DNA of 8,928 nt from Chloroflexota bacterium (GTDB lineage: Bacteria > Chloroflexota > Anaerolineae > Anaerolineales > UBA4823): positions 1 to 8,928 of the forward strand of contig JAUWLJ010000065.1 of assembly GCA_030613705.1 (NCBI GenBank), read 5' to 3'. The translations under genes were made by a program, and so were the position numbers. The notes beneath the pieces were generated by a model. That model was not told the DNA's origin and ran no database searches. It was given only the letters and a program-made list of their open reading frames with translations. Positions 1 through 6,537 of the stretch are shown in pieces. Within the stretch, counting starts at the first letter, position 1. Every line of letters starts with the position of its first letter.

Positions 1-2
1 TG

Positions 3-935
3 GGAAAGCCGTTAACGGATGAATGGGTTCACCGGGTTGACACTTTTGCCAAACTGGCAGATATGGTTAAGGGAGAAGAGATTACCACGGGTGCAATTAT
101 CCAGGTTTTGATCGATCCTTTGGGAGGTCTCAAAGGTATCCCGGAGGGGATAAGAAAGGTTTGCTTGCTCAACCAGGCGGATAATATGAAGTTGCAAGCG
201 CAAGGGAATAGAATAGCTAGAAAATTAATTCCTTGGTATGAAGCAGCTGTTGTCGCATTTTTCAAGGATGATCTTCAAGGATTATCTGGAACAGATCGGG
301 GATTCCCAGTGGATCAAATTCCTGAAAGGTCTGAAATCTTAGCTGTACATGAGCAAATTGCGGCGATAATCCTAGCAGCTGGCGGATCAGATCGCATGGG
401 TCGCACCAAACAACTGCTTTCGTGGAGAGGAGAACCCTTGGTCCGCCATGTTGCTAAGGCGGCATTGGACGGTGGAATTGATCAGGTTTTTATTGTTCTA
501 GGCGCTGCTGGAGATGAGATAAAAGAAGTATTGAATGGTTTGCCCGTAGAAATTGTAGATAACCCAGATTGGCAGCATGGACAGAGCTCTTCGATCCATG
601 CAGGTTTGGCAGCCCTTCCGGGTGGAATCGGTGCGGCGATCTTCTTACTTGCCGACCAACCACAACTTTCTCCGACTTTACTCCGAACTTTAATTGAGAA
701 ACATACCAGTACACTGTCGCCAATTATCGCGCCTCTGGTTGATGGTCAGCGAGGAAATCCCGTACTTTTCGATCGCTTTACATTTCCCGATCTTCAAACC
801 ATTCGAGGAGATACTGGTGGAAGATCTCTTTTTTCCCAGTATTCAGTGGATTGGGTTGTTTGGCATGATGAATCCATATTGCTTGATATTGATACGGAAG
901 AAGATTACCAGCGATTGTTGGCAGACGATCACTGA
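3..935 (+). CDS. YqeC-like / MocA-type molybdenum cofactor nucleotidyltransferase fusion (5' end outside window)
   Basis: The reading frame is open from the window edge, so the true start lies upstream; the ATG at 63 falls inside the conserved YqeC-like part. The first ~100 codons resemble the C-terminus of YqeC, the putative accessory protein of selenium-dependent molybdenum hydroxylases: GKPLTDEWVHRV, then GGLKGIPEG and a LLNQAD segment. From about 357 a complete MobA/MocA-like domain follows. It has the nucleotide-binding signature LAAGGSDRMG with a downstream Lys (372-410), a later ADQP metal/nucleotide motif, RGNPVLF, GDTGGRSLF and a terminal DIDTEEDY. Enzymes of this family transfer CMP or AMP from a nucleotide triphosphate onto molybdopterin for xanthine-dehydrogenase-type hydroxylases in the cytoplasm. 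The family assignment of the second half is firm. The YqeC assignment rests on remembered family motifs and a partial domain. The nucleotide used (CTP or ATP) cannot be told. Hydroxylase or xdhC/yqeB genes would be expected upstream, outside the window. Confidence 0.85.
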   Translation, partial: GKPLTDEWVHRVDTFAKLADMVKGEEITTGAIIQVLIDPLGGLKGIPEGIRKVCLLNQADNMKLQAQGNRIARKLIPWYEAAVVAFFKDDLQGLSGTDRGFPVDQIPERSEILAVHEQIAAIILAAGGSDRMGRTKQLLSWRGEPLVRHVAKAALDGGIDQVFIVLGAAGDEIKEVLNGLPVEIVDNPDWQHGQSSSIHAGLAALPGGIGAAIFLLADQPQLSPTLLRTLIEKHTSTLSPIIAPLVDGQRGNPVLFDRFTFPDLQTIRGDTGGRSLFSQYSVDWVVWHDESILLDIDTEEDYQRLLADDH

Positions 936-959
936 AAAACTTCGCTGTGAAAATATATC

Positions 960-988
960 TTGAATTAATGCTAAACTTATGCTATGTT
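960..988 (+). promoter_or_regulatory. Candidate promoter of the response regulator-thpR-rsfS run
   Basis: A -35-like TTGAAT (960-965) and a -10-like TATGTT (983-988) are separated by 17 bases. The TGC just before the -10 gives an extended -10 element. Each hexamer matches the sigma-70 consensus at 4 of 6 positions. It lies in the only sizeable gap between the first gene and the next one, about 50 bases before the proposed start at 1040. The call rests on pattern matching alone. Confidence 0.4.
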
Positions 989-997
989 TTGGCATAA
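977..997. repeat. Inverted repeat TTATGC-N9-GCATAA over the -10 region, possible operator
   Basis: TTATGC at 977-982 is perfectly complementary to GCATAA at 992-997, with nine bases between. The left arm overlaps a direct repeat, ATGCTA at 969-974 and again at 979-984, one helical turn apart. The symmetry covers the candidate -10 element, where a repressor could bind. There is no identified regulator, and a 6-base inverted repeat in AT-rich DNA can arise by chance. Confidence 0.3.
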
Positions 998-1039
998 ATA
1001 CTTTTGCATATAGGAAAGAATTCTCACTGGTGGCTAAAG

Positions 1040-1435
1040 ATGGGATCAGATTGTAGGAAGATTGTCATAATCGAAGATGAACCTGATACTGCTGAGATGT
1101 ACGCAGAGATGATGCGCATCAGCGGCTATGAGGTTGTGAAATTTTTCGGTGGTTCATCCGCGGTAGCTCAGATTGCCGAGCAAAAGCCATGCGCAGTAGT
1201 TCTCGACCTCATGATGCCGGATATATCAGGATTGGAAGTTTTACAGTATATGAAGGCTGAACCAAAATTATCCGATATTCCAGTGATTATTGTTTCCGCA
1301 AAAACGCTTCCAGCGGATATTGATGAGGGTTTAAACGCCGGAGCAAGTGTTTATTTAACCAAGCCAGTATCTTTCTCAGATTTGAAAAAAGCCATCGATG
1401 ACGCGGTAACCATATCTGGGGAAGGAACGGCATAG
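1040..1435 (+). CDS. Stand-alone receiver-domain response regulator
   Basis: The 131-residue protein is a single CheY-like receiver domain with no DNA-binding, GGDEF or kinase domain attached. All phosphorylation residues are present: the acidic pair E12/D13 in IIEDEPD, the phospho-acceptor D56 in VVLDLMMPD, S86 in VIIVSAKT and K108 in YLTKPVS. It therefore should accept phosphate from a histidine kinase and act by protein-protein contact. The sequence after the active Asp (ISGLEVLQYMKAE...DIPVIIVSA) is typical of receivers fused to, or working with, hybrid kinases. I chose the ATG at 1040 because the domain begins at once with the KIVIIEDE strand. A TTG at 1004 would add 12 residues of no recognisable character. 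The ribosome binding site is weak (GGTGG, six bases upstream). thpR begins five bases after the stop, so the two are very likely co-transcribed. No kinase is visible in the window, so the signal it receives is unknown. Confidence 0.88.
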   Translation: MGSDCRKIVIIEDEPDTAEMYAEMMRISGYEVVKFFGGSSAVAQIAEQKPCAVVLDLMMPDISGLEVLQYMKAEPKLSDIPVIIVSAKTLPADIDEGLNAGASVYLTKPVSFSDLKKAIDDAVTISGEGTA

Positions 1436-1440
1436 GATTA

Positions 1441-2037
1441 ATGCAAGTAATTCGTGCCTTCATTGCGGTTGATTTATCTCCTGAGATCCTAGAGCGGATC
1501 GAGCAGGTCTCGCTCGATTTACGGGCGCGCATGAAGGACGTACCGGTCAGATGGGTGCCTGTGGAAAATATCCACCTGACATTGAAATTTCTTGGTAATG
1601 TCTCAACTGCAAACCTGGAAATATTAATAGACATTCTTGGCAAAGTAGTATCCAGTCACAGTGAATGTGATATCAGTGTGGGTGGTATTGGCGCCTTCCC
1701 AAAGCCACATAATCCAAGAGTGATTTGGGTTGGAATGGAAATTCCCCAGGAGCTGGTTACCCTCCAACACAATATCGAGATCGAAACTGCCCGCCTTGGG
1801 TACTCGAGAGAGTATCGCCCATTTTCGCCGCATTTGACCTTTGGTCGAGTCTCACGAAACGCATCATCTCAAGATGTGCATGCAATCGCAGAAGTTATGA
1901 AAAACTATAAAGTTGGGTTTTTAGGTGCTACTCGCTTGAAAACAGTGCACTTGTACCGCAGTGATTTAAAACCTGATGGTGCTGTTTATAAAACAATATA
2001 TTCAGCTACCCTTGATGAAGCTGAGTCAATCAATTAA
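1441..2037 (+). CDS. thpR: RNA 2',3'-cyclic phosphodiesterase (2H phosphoesterase, LigT-like)
   Basis: The 198-residue protein is full length for bacterial ThpR, formerly called 2'-5' RNA ligase. It opens with the family's RAFIAVDLSPEI strand. It carries both catalytic HxT motifs of the 2H phosphoesterase fold: H45-L-T47 in NIHLTLKFLG and H131-L-T133 in PHLTFGR. The FPKPHNPRVIWVG segment between them is also characteristic. Family members hydrolyse 2',3'-cyclic phosphate ends of RNA to 2'-phosphates and can ligate tRNA half-molecules in vitro; the cellular role is not settled. The ATG at 1441 fits the family N-terminus exactly and has an AGG four bases upstream. It lies five bases after the response regulator stop and 29 bases before the proposed rsfS start, which suggests one transcript. 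Confidence 0.93.
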   Translation: MQVIRAFIAVDLSPEILERIEQVSLDLRARMKDVPVRWVPVENIHLTLKFLGNVSTANLEILIDILGKVVSSHSECDISVGGIGAFPKPHNPRVIWVGMEIPQELVTLQHNIEIETARLGYSREYRPFSPHLTFGRVSRNASSQDVHAIAEVMKNYKVGFLGATRLKTVHLYRSDLKPDGAVYKTIYSATLDEAESIN

Positions 2038-2056
2038 TTTATGAAAGAAATTTTGC

Positions 2057-2063
2057 GAGGTGG
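2057..2063 (+). promoter_or_regulatory. Ribosome binding site deciding the rsfS CTG start
   Basis: GAGGTGG sits three bases before the in-frame CTG at 2067. It is the only good Shine-Dalgarno match near the 5' end of rsfS. The later TTG at 2106 has none. The spacing is slightly short, so support is moderate. Confidence 0.5.
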
Positions 2064-2066
2064 AAT

Positions 2067-2411
2067 CTGGAAAAATTAGAAATTGCACGAACGATCGTTA
2101 GCTCATTGGAAAATAAAAAAGGGGTGGATATCATCCTAATCGACCTGCAAGATATTGCTATATTTACCGATTATTTTGTCATCTGTTCAGGAAGCACTGA
2201 TCGTATGGTTCAGGCTTTAGTTGATTCTGCCATTGACCAAGTAAAAAAAGAATTCAAGCTCAATGCCCGCGTTGAAGGTCAATCTGAGGACGGATGGATG
2301 TTAGTGGATTTCGGAGACATAATTTTGCATATTTTTTCTCCTCAGCGACGAGATTATTACCGCTTGGAGGAATTATGGAGCGCTGGTAAGGTATTGCTCC
2401 ATGTACAATAA
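2067..2411 (+). CDS. rsfS: Ribosomal silencing factor RsfS (DUF143/Iojap family), likely CTG start
   Basis: RsfS binds ribosomal protein L14 and blocks joining of the two ribosomal subunits, lowering translation when nutrients are scarce. The protein shows the family core in order: a KKGVDIILIDL strand, TDYFVICSGST, VEGQSEDGWMLVDFGDIILHIF, and RRDYYRLEELW near the C-terminus. The start needs care. The first conventional start codon in frame is a TTG at 2106. It has no ribosome binding site and would remove the N-terminal helix. Upstream in frame, LEKLEIARTIVSSLENKKG continues the family helix up to a CTG at 2067, preceded by GAGGTGG at 2057-2063. No ATG, GTG or TTG lies in frame between the upstream stop at 2022 and that CTG. 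Starting at 2067 gives 114 residues, a usual family length. The family call is firm; the CTG start is an inference. Confidence 0.9.
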   Translation: MEKLEIARTIVSSLENKKGVDIILIDLQDIAIFTDYFVICSGSTDRMVQALVDSAIDQVKKEFKLNARVEGQSEDGWMLVDFGDIILHIFSPQRRDYYRLEELWSAGKVLLHVQ

Positions 2412-2463
2412 ACATCCACATACATTTTTATGTTGAAGCCTCGACCTCAGATAGCTTACATCT

Positions 2464-2502
2464 GGATTCTCAATAAAACTTGAGTTCCTGGCTGTTTTTT
2501 TT
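2464..2502 (+). terminator. Weak candidate terminator after rsfS
   Basis: CTCAA (2469-2473) pairs with TTGAG (2480-2484) across a six-base loop. GG at 2464-2465 can add pairs with CC at 2487-2488. A run of eight T (2495-2502) follows six bases after the hairpin. The T run is convincing, but the stem is short and separated from it. Position between rsfS and an independently oriented lipoprotein gene fits a transcript end. The remainder of the 274-base gap from 2412 to 2685 shows only the promoter-like hexamers listed separately. Confidence 0.35.
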
Positions 2503-2597
2503 ACGATGACAGTTGACCTACCTTCATATTCATAAAACGAAATTCCCTCATATTAGTCACATTTACTTTCATCTTGCCTTCAAATCTGCAAGTTATA

Positions 2598-2625
2598 TTG
2601 ATTCACTATTTAATCCCGCTATATC
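2598..2625 (+). promoter_or_regulatory. Candidate promoter of the lipoprotein gene
   Basis: TTGATT (2598-2603) and TATATC (2620-2625) are separated by 16 bases, in the gap ahead of the lipoprotein start at 2686. The match to the sigma-70 consensus is fair and the surrounding DNA is AT-rich, so chance occurrence is possible. Confidence 0.3.
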
Positions 2626-2685
2626 TAAGGATTTGAGAACATCCAAATTGGCAAAATATAAACGGTTGATTTCCTGAGGATTATG

Positions 2686-3773
2686 ATGAATCGAACGAAT
2701 TATCACCAGATTTTCTGCGGTCAAAAAACGTGGATTATTGGAATCTTTACCATGATATTGCTGACGACTGCGGCTTGCAGTCAAAACCCAGGTGGTGAGG
2801 GTGGTTTTGCTGGGACCCAAGCTGCTCTTGATCTTCAAAGTAAACAAATTGCCCAAAAATAGTTGAAGATACCAATGCGACACAAATTGCACTTGGCGTT
2901 CAGGGGACAGTTATCGCCCAGCAAGCAGCTGAGTTGACTGCTGTAGCCTAAGAAGCTCAGAGTCAACCAACACAGCTCCAGACACCCGCCCCGACTCTCC
3001 CTCCACCCCCGACGAATACACCTCCACCCTCTCCGACAGAAACGGATTTACCAACCGATGTTCCCCCGACGCCGACTCCGGATTTTGAGGCGTGGATGGA
3101 TTCTACCAATATCCTGTTATTTGAGGATGTCACGGCTATATATTTGGAGCGATACATCCGGCAGGCTCTGGATACGATGGGTCTGCCATTTGTAGATGTC
3201 AAGGACGGCGTCGGTGATTATAAAGCGCAGCTGCTCTCTGGAACGGACTGGGATTTAATAATTACTGGAGTGGAAGCCCGCAGTGGAGTGCGAGGAGAAT
3301 TCTTTGATTATTTGAATGATTCTATCAATAATGGATCCTCAGTGATCCTCGAAATCTGGACTTTAGATGATATTGCTGGGGGGAAAATCAGCCCATTGTT
3401 AACACGCTGTGGGGTCAAATTCCAGGCAGATTGGTGGGACCCACCTTCAGAGTCACGCTCCATTTGGTGGCTGGTACCTGAACACCCGATTTTCCATGAA
3501 CCCAACGATGGAATGTCTTTAGCTCATTATTCTATCCATTGGGTGGATGATGTCGGCGATTTTATCAAAACCATCCCGGCAGGCGATGCGACTTTGCTGG
3601 CAGGCAACCTCGCTTGGGAAAAATCTAGTCATGGAACATTAGCTACCTGTATTGATGGCCGGTTCATCATCCAAACCCATTCATCTCATGATTATCATAA
3701 GGAAGATGTGATTCCGCTCTGGCAAAATTATATATACTATGCATTAAAAAATCGGTTTGAATTACAAAAATGA
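2686..3773 (+). pseudogene. Broken gene for an exported lipoprotein with Pro/Thr-rich linker and alpha/beta domain
   Basis: Three pieces join into one sensible protein. Piece one (2686-2862) starts at an ATG five bases after GAGGA. It encodes a basic N-terminus, a hydrophobic stretch from W16 to L26 and a lipobox-like TTAAC with Cys31, then Gln/Ala-rich sequence, and stops at a TAG at 2860. Piece two, one frame over from 2862, continues the Gln/Ala-rich sequence and meets a TAA at 2949. Piece three runs in that same frame through a Pro/Thr-rich linker (about 2982-3080) into a domain of about 225 residues ending at 3773. That frame is open upstream only to 2844, so the shift lies between 2844 and 2861, where there is a run of five A. 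The last domain has alternating strands and helices (NILLFEDV, WDLIITGVEA, GSSVILEIW), loosely like glutamine-amidotransferase-like folds. I do not recognise a named family. It may be a decayed gene or two sequencing errors. An internal start at 3096 could make only a cytoplasmic domain. Confidence 0.65.
2815..2921 (+). repeat. Two diverged copies of a TQxALxxQxxxIAQ repeat in the lipoprotein stalk
   Basis: TQAALDLQSKQIAQ (2815-2856, first frame) and TQIALGVQGTVIAQ (2880-2921, shifted frame) match at most fixed positions. They lie on either side of the proposed frameshift. This supports both a repeated Gln/Ala-rich stalk after the lipid anchor and the view that the two frames were once one gene. 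Confidence 0.5.
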
Positions 3774-3798
3774 GTTATTACACAAGTACTCATACAAG

Positions 3799-3832
3799 AA
3801 TTGAGGTGGGGTGGCAGCCCTCTCTCTTAATT
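3799..3832. terminator. Possible hairpin between the convergent gene ends
   Basis: An imperfect inverted repeat, AATTGAGG with GGG on the left and CCC, CTC and AATT on the right, lies in the 61-base gap between the lipoprotein stop and the SDR stop. Both genes point towards it, so a two-way terminator would be sensible. There is no clear T run on either strand and the stem needs bulges, so the call is weak. Confidence 0.22.
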
Positions 3833-3834
3833 GA

Positions 3835-4626
3835 TCAGTAGGTGGCTTTATACATGCCTCCGTCAACGACTATCACCCCCCCAGTGACATAGGAGGCAGC
3901 AGATGAGACAAGGAAGACAGCAATATTAGCAAATTCTTGTGGGGTCCCCATTCGACCAAATGGGCTGTCCATGGCTTGTTTGGCGATTTCTTCCTCGATG
4001 GTCGATTGGTTTGTTTCAGCCCTGAACGCCATCAGCTCCTGAACTCGTTCTGTCTCTGTCCAGCCTGGTAAGATCGAGTTGAAGCGAATCCCCTTATCAC
4101 CTAGTTCAAGAGCTAAAGTCTTTGTAAGCCCGATGGTTGCGCCACGGACACTATTAGATAGAACCAGATTTGGTACAGGTTGTTTCACAGACATTGAAGT
4201 TATCGTCAGCACACTTGCAGAATTTGAAGCTTCCAGGTAAGGCAATGCTGCACGAATCAGCCGCATATGGCTCAGGAAGTTCAGTTCAATTGCCATTTGC
4301 CAGGTTTGATCGTCGAAACTTTCAAATTTTCCTGAAGGTGGTCCACCTGAATTTGTGATCAAAATATCGAGACCATTGAGGGAAGCGGCGGCTTGATGAA
4401 CGATTTTGTCCGCCTGATCCGCTTGTGTGATATCCGCCGTGATGGGAACGACATTGATACCTGGATGGGCAGCTATCTGTTGTTTTGCAGCTTCGAGTCT
4501 CTCTTGATTGCGGCCATTGATGGCGATATCACAACCTTCTTTAGCTAATTGATTTGCGGTAGCAAAACCTAATCCTCGGCTGGAACCAGTGACCAGCGCT
4601 TTTTTCCCGTGTAATCCTAGATCCAT
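3835..4626 (-). CDS. Atypical short-chain dehydrogenase/reductase lacking the catalytic Tyr and Lys
   Basis: The 263-residue protein has the length and order of a classical SDR Rossmann fold. The cofactor loop TGSSRGLG is at 13-20. NSGG at 92-95 replaces the usual NNAG. N116 and S144 are in place, and the end is the usual SYVTGGVIVVDGGMY. The catalytic Tyr and Lys expected 13 and 17 residues after S144 are S157 and R161, within LVLSNSVRGATIGLTKTLA. As I recall, a known SDR subgroup related to beta-ketoacyl-ACP reductases shares this SNxxR pattern, so this is probably a conserved variant and not a decaying gene. NAD(P) binding is likely; the substrate and even reductase activity are uncertain. 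The ATG at 4626-4624 has GAGGAG eight bases upstream, a strong ribosome binding site. The gene lies 113 bases downstream of cstA on the same strand and may share its transcript. Confidence 0.9.
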   Translation of the reverse strand: MDLGLHGKKALVTGSSRGLGFATANQLAKEGCDIAINGRNQERLEAAKQQIAAHPGINVVPITADITQADQADKIVHQAAASLNGLDILITNSGGPPSGKFESFDDQTWQMAIELNFLSHMRLIRAALPYLEASNSASVLTITSMSVKQPVPNLVLSNSVRGATIGLTKTLALELGDKGIRFNSILPGWTETERVQELMAFRAETNQSTIEEEIAKQAMDSPFGRMGTPQEFANIAVFLVSSAASYVTGGVIVVDGGMYKATY

Positions 4627-4674
4627 ATCAATTACTCCTCTATCTAATCCGGGGCCAAGCCGGCAAGTAGGTGG

Positions 4675-4719
4675 TGTCTTAGTTGAAGCTCCTGTTTGCA
4701 GATATGGCAGTATAAGACA
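4675..4719. repeat. Seven-base inverted repeat in the cstA-SDR gap
   Basis: TGTCTTA (4675-4681) and TAAGACA (4713-4719) are perfectly complementary with 31 bases between. They lie in the 113-base gap between the cstA stop and the SDR start. The loop is long and no T run follows on the minus strand, so it is not a standard terminator. It could be an operator or chance. Confidence 0.25.
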
Positions 4720-4739
4720 ATAAAGAAATTCAAGTTGAT

Positions 4740-6497
4740 TTAACTTTCTGTGATACGAGCCCGGTTTAACGCTTGTACGCCAATAAAGAATAAGTAGGAC
4801 CCTGCGATAATGAATAATAAACCAAAACCAACGGTAATTGTGTTTCCGATTATGAGAGATGAGTTTATTTCAGATCCGAAAATTATTTTCTGGAAAAGTG
4901 CCTGGTATATAGCGCTATAAAACAAGGCAGCCAAGGCTGTAATAAATAAGAATCCTGCAGGGAGGAGCGTCCACCAAAAAGATTTCCCATGCTTAACTAA
5001 CCAGGTGGATATAAGCAGGAGGACAACAGCTGCCAGGAGTTGGTTCGCCCCAGCAAACAATACCCAAAGCGATTGCCGAAATCCGAACACAATGATTATC
5101 AGAGTGAGAATGATGACGAAGAGCGTGCCAAGTTTTGGATTTCGCAAAGCGGAAATTCGTGTACCAATAAGGTTTGCATTGACGATTCTCGCGTAACGCA
5201 GTACTAATTGGAGAACAGTAATTCCCATCAGGGTTAAGAACAAAGCGCTGAATGACTTTCCTGTGGATTCGGAAAATCCAATCACGTTCCAGGTTCTTGC
5301 CAATCCAGTGGCGAATACACTGGCTGGACCTGCTGTTAGGGAAAAGTTTTGCTCTGAATTGAACGCTCCAGAGGAAATGCCAAATGTGGCTGCAAAGACA
5401 ATAATAATGGCAACTATGACCGTTTCTGTAAACATCGCACCGGTTGTTACTGGTAAAGCAAATGGCTCCTTTTCGACCTGGCGTGAAGTTGAGAAAGAAG
5501 ATACCAAAGCGTGCCAACCCGATATTGCCCCGCTTGAGAGAGTCACGAATAGAATCGGCCAGATAGGTCCAAGGTCAGGTTGGAAGGTCGAAACCAGTGG
5601 GGGGATTTCAAAAACAGCATTGATCGATCCGTTGAACGTACCTATAAGCAAACCGAGAACTGCCAGACCAACCCCGATTATTACAATCCATGAAGACACG
5701 TAATTAAATGGCACAGAAAATTGCCAGACAGGTAGGATTGCTCCAAGATAACAAATCGAAAAAAGGATCACAATCCAGATCATTGAATACCATGAAATAT
5801 CTCCTGAACTAAAAGAGCTTTGCAGGTTCAATGTGCCTTGATCAAGGATTATTCCATTAATGGATGCCACTATGCTCTGGATTTTAGGAATTGAGCTGAC
5901 CCAAAACCCGAGTGATGCGACCAGGAGCGAGAGCAGCGTTGTCAAAATCAGATTGAATCGCCAGCGATAGATCATCAGTCCGGCTAAAAACCCGGCGAGG
6001 ACCAAGAATAAAATGCTGAAAGCTATGTTTTCTTTAGCCAACAGGGTAGATAATAGCAAACCAAACTGACTCAAAATAATCAATAAATATATAGAGATAA
6101 AAATCAAGATTACAGTCCGTGCTGTGGGATTGAAATAAAATCCAATAAGGGCGCTAACCGGTCTGCCTTCCTTTCGCATAGACATAATTGTAACCAGATA
6201 ATCCTGGACCCATCCGAAGAAGATTGCTCCAATTAATAGCCAGAGAATGGCTGGCAGCCAACCAAATTGAATTGCGATTACCGGTCCGATAATCACATCC
6301 AATGATATGGATTTAAATTGAAAACCTGCCAGGATTCCTGTTGGTGTAGGTATGAAATCCACACCATCCATATAGCGGCGAGAGGGCGTCGACCGTGACC
6401 AATCAGGTTCTACGTTCTGGTTTACTTTACGTACAATGTAGTACCGGTAAGCGAGCAGTAACACCAGGATCGTGATAACTAGTGTGGTTAGACCCAT
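4740..6497 (-). CDS. cstA: Divergent CstA-family membrane transporter
   Basis: CstA proteins are inner-membrane carriers. The E. coli members CstA and BtsT have been linked to peptide and pyruvate uptake during starvation. This 585-residue protein has many hydrophobic helices and the family layout. It has TPSRRYMDGVDFIPT at the N-terminus, then IGPVIAIQFGWLPAILW, AILPVW at 253-258, SGAISGWHALVSS at 322-334 and LFAGANQLLAA at 480-490. It departs from the family at normally conserved spots. The usual GHHF followed by AGAGP reads GFQF at 58-61 followed by SLDVIIGP. The cytoplasmic helix segment ending in GTR..AR in E. coli reads LQLVLRYAR near 429-437. It is also over 100 residues shorter than E. 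coli CstA. The substrate is therefore open. The ATG at 6497-6495 is the only N-terminal start before the first helix, and its ribosome binding site is weak. The DUF503 gene ends 40 bases upstream on the same strand. Confidence 0.87.
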   Translation of the reverse strand: MGLTTLVITILVLLLAYRYYIVRKVNQNVEPDWSRSTPSRRYMDGVDFIPTPTGILAGFQFKSISLDVIIGPVIAIQFGWLPAILWLLIGAIFFGWVQDYLVTIMSMRKEGRPVSALIGFYFNPTARTVILIFISIYLLIILSQFGLLLSTLLAKENIAFSILFLVLAGFLAGLMIYRWRFNLILTTLLSLLVASLGFWVSSIPKIQSIVASINGIILDQGTLNLQSSFSSGDISWYSMIWIVILFSICYLGAILPVWQFSVPFNYVSSWIVIIGVGLAVLGLLIGTFNGSINAVFEIPPLVSTFQPDLGPIWPILFVTLSSGAISGWHALVSSFSTSRQVEKEPFALPVTTGAMFTETVIVAIIIVFAATFGISSGAFNSEQNFSLTAGPASVFATGLARTWNVIGFSESTGKSFSALFLTLMGITVLQLVLRYARIVNANLIGTRISALRNPKLGTLFVIILTLIIIVFGFRQSLWVLFAGANQLLAAVVLLLISTWLVKHGKSFWWTLLPAGFLFITALAALFYSAIYQALFQKIIFGSEINSSLIIGNTITVGFGLLFIIAGSYLFFIGVQALNRARITES

Positions 6498-6537
6498 ATT
6501 CTTAACAATTATTTAGCTAATATTCACAATTGAGCAA

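Noticed and set aside
2041..2079. A 12-codon ATG frame overlapping the rsfS start, possible leader peptide
   Set aside because: No ribosome binding site of its own was seen and its sequence has no attenuator features; it is out of frame with rsfS and most likely chance.
2851..2862. CCCAAAAATAG as a programmed -1 frameshift site in the lipoprotein gene
   Set aside because: In the starting frame the codons do not form an X-XXY-YYZ heptamer, and a second stop at 2949 would still block the product.
2963..3202. A Gly/Val-rich minus-strand reading frame opposite the lipoprotein linker
   Set aside because: It is the complement of the Pro/Thr-rich coding segment; such segments give long open antisense frames automatically.
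4993..5517. A minus-strand frame of 174 codons inside cstA in another frame
   Set aside because: Its product is rich in Cys, His and Trp without any motif, as expected of an out-of-frame reading of a membrane protein gene.
5263..5703. A plus-strand frame of 146 codons opposite cstA
   Set aside because: It lies wholly within the well-supported cstA gene, has no recognisable motif and no ribosome binding site.
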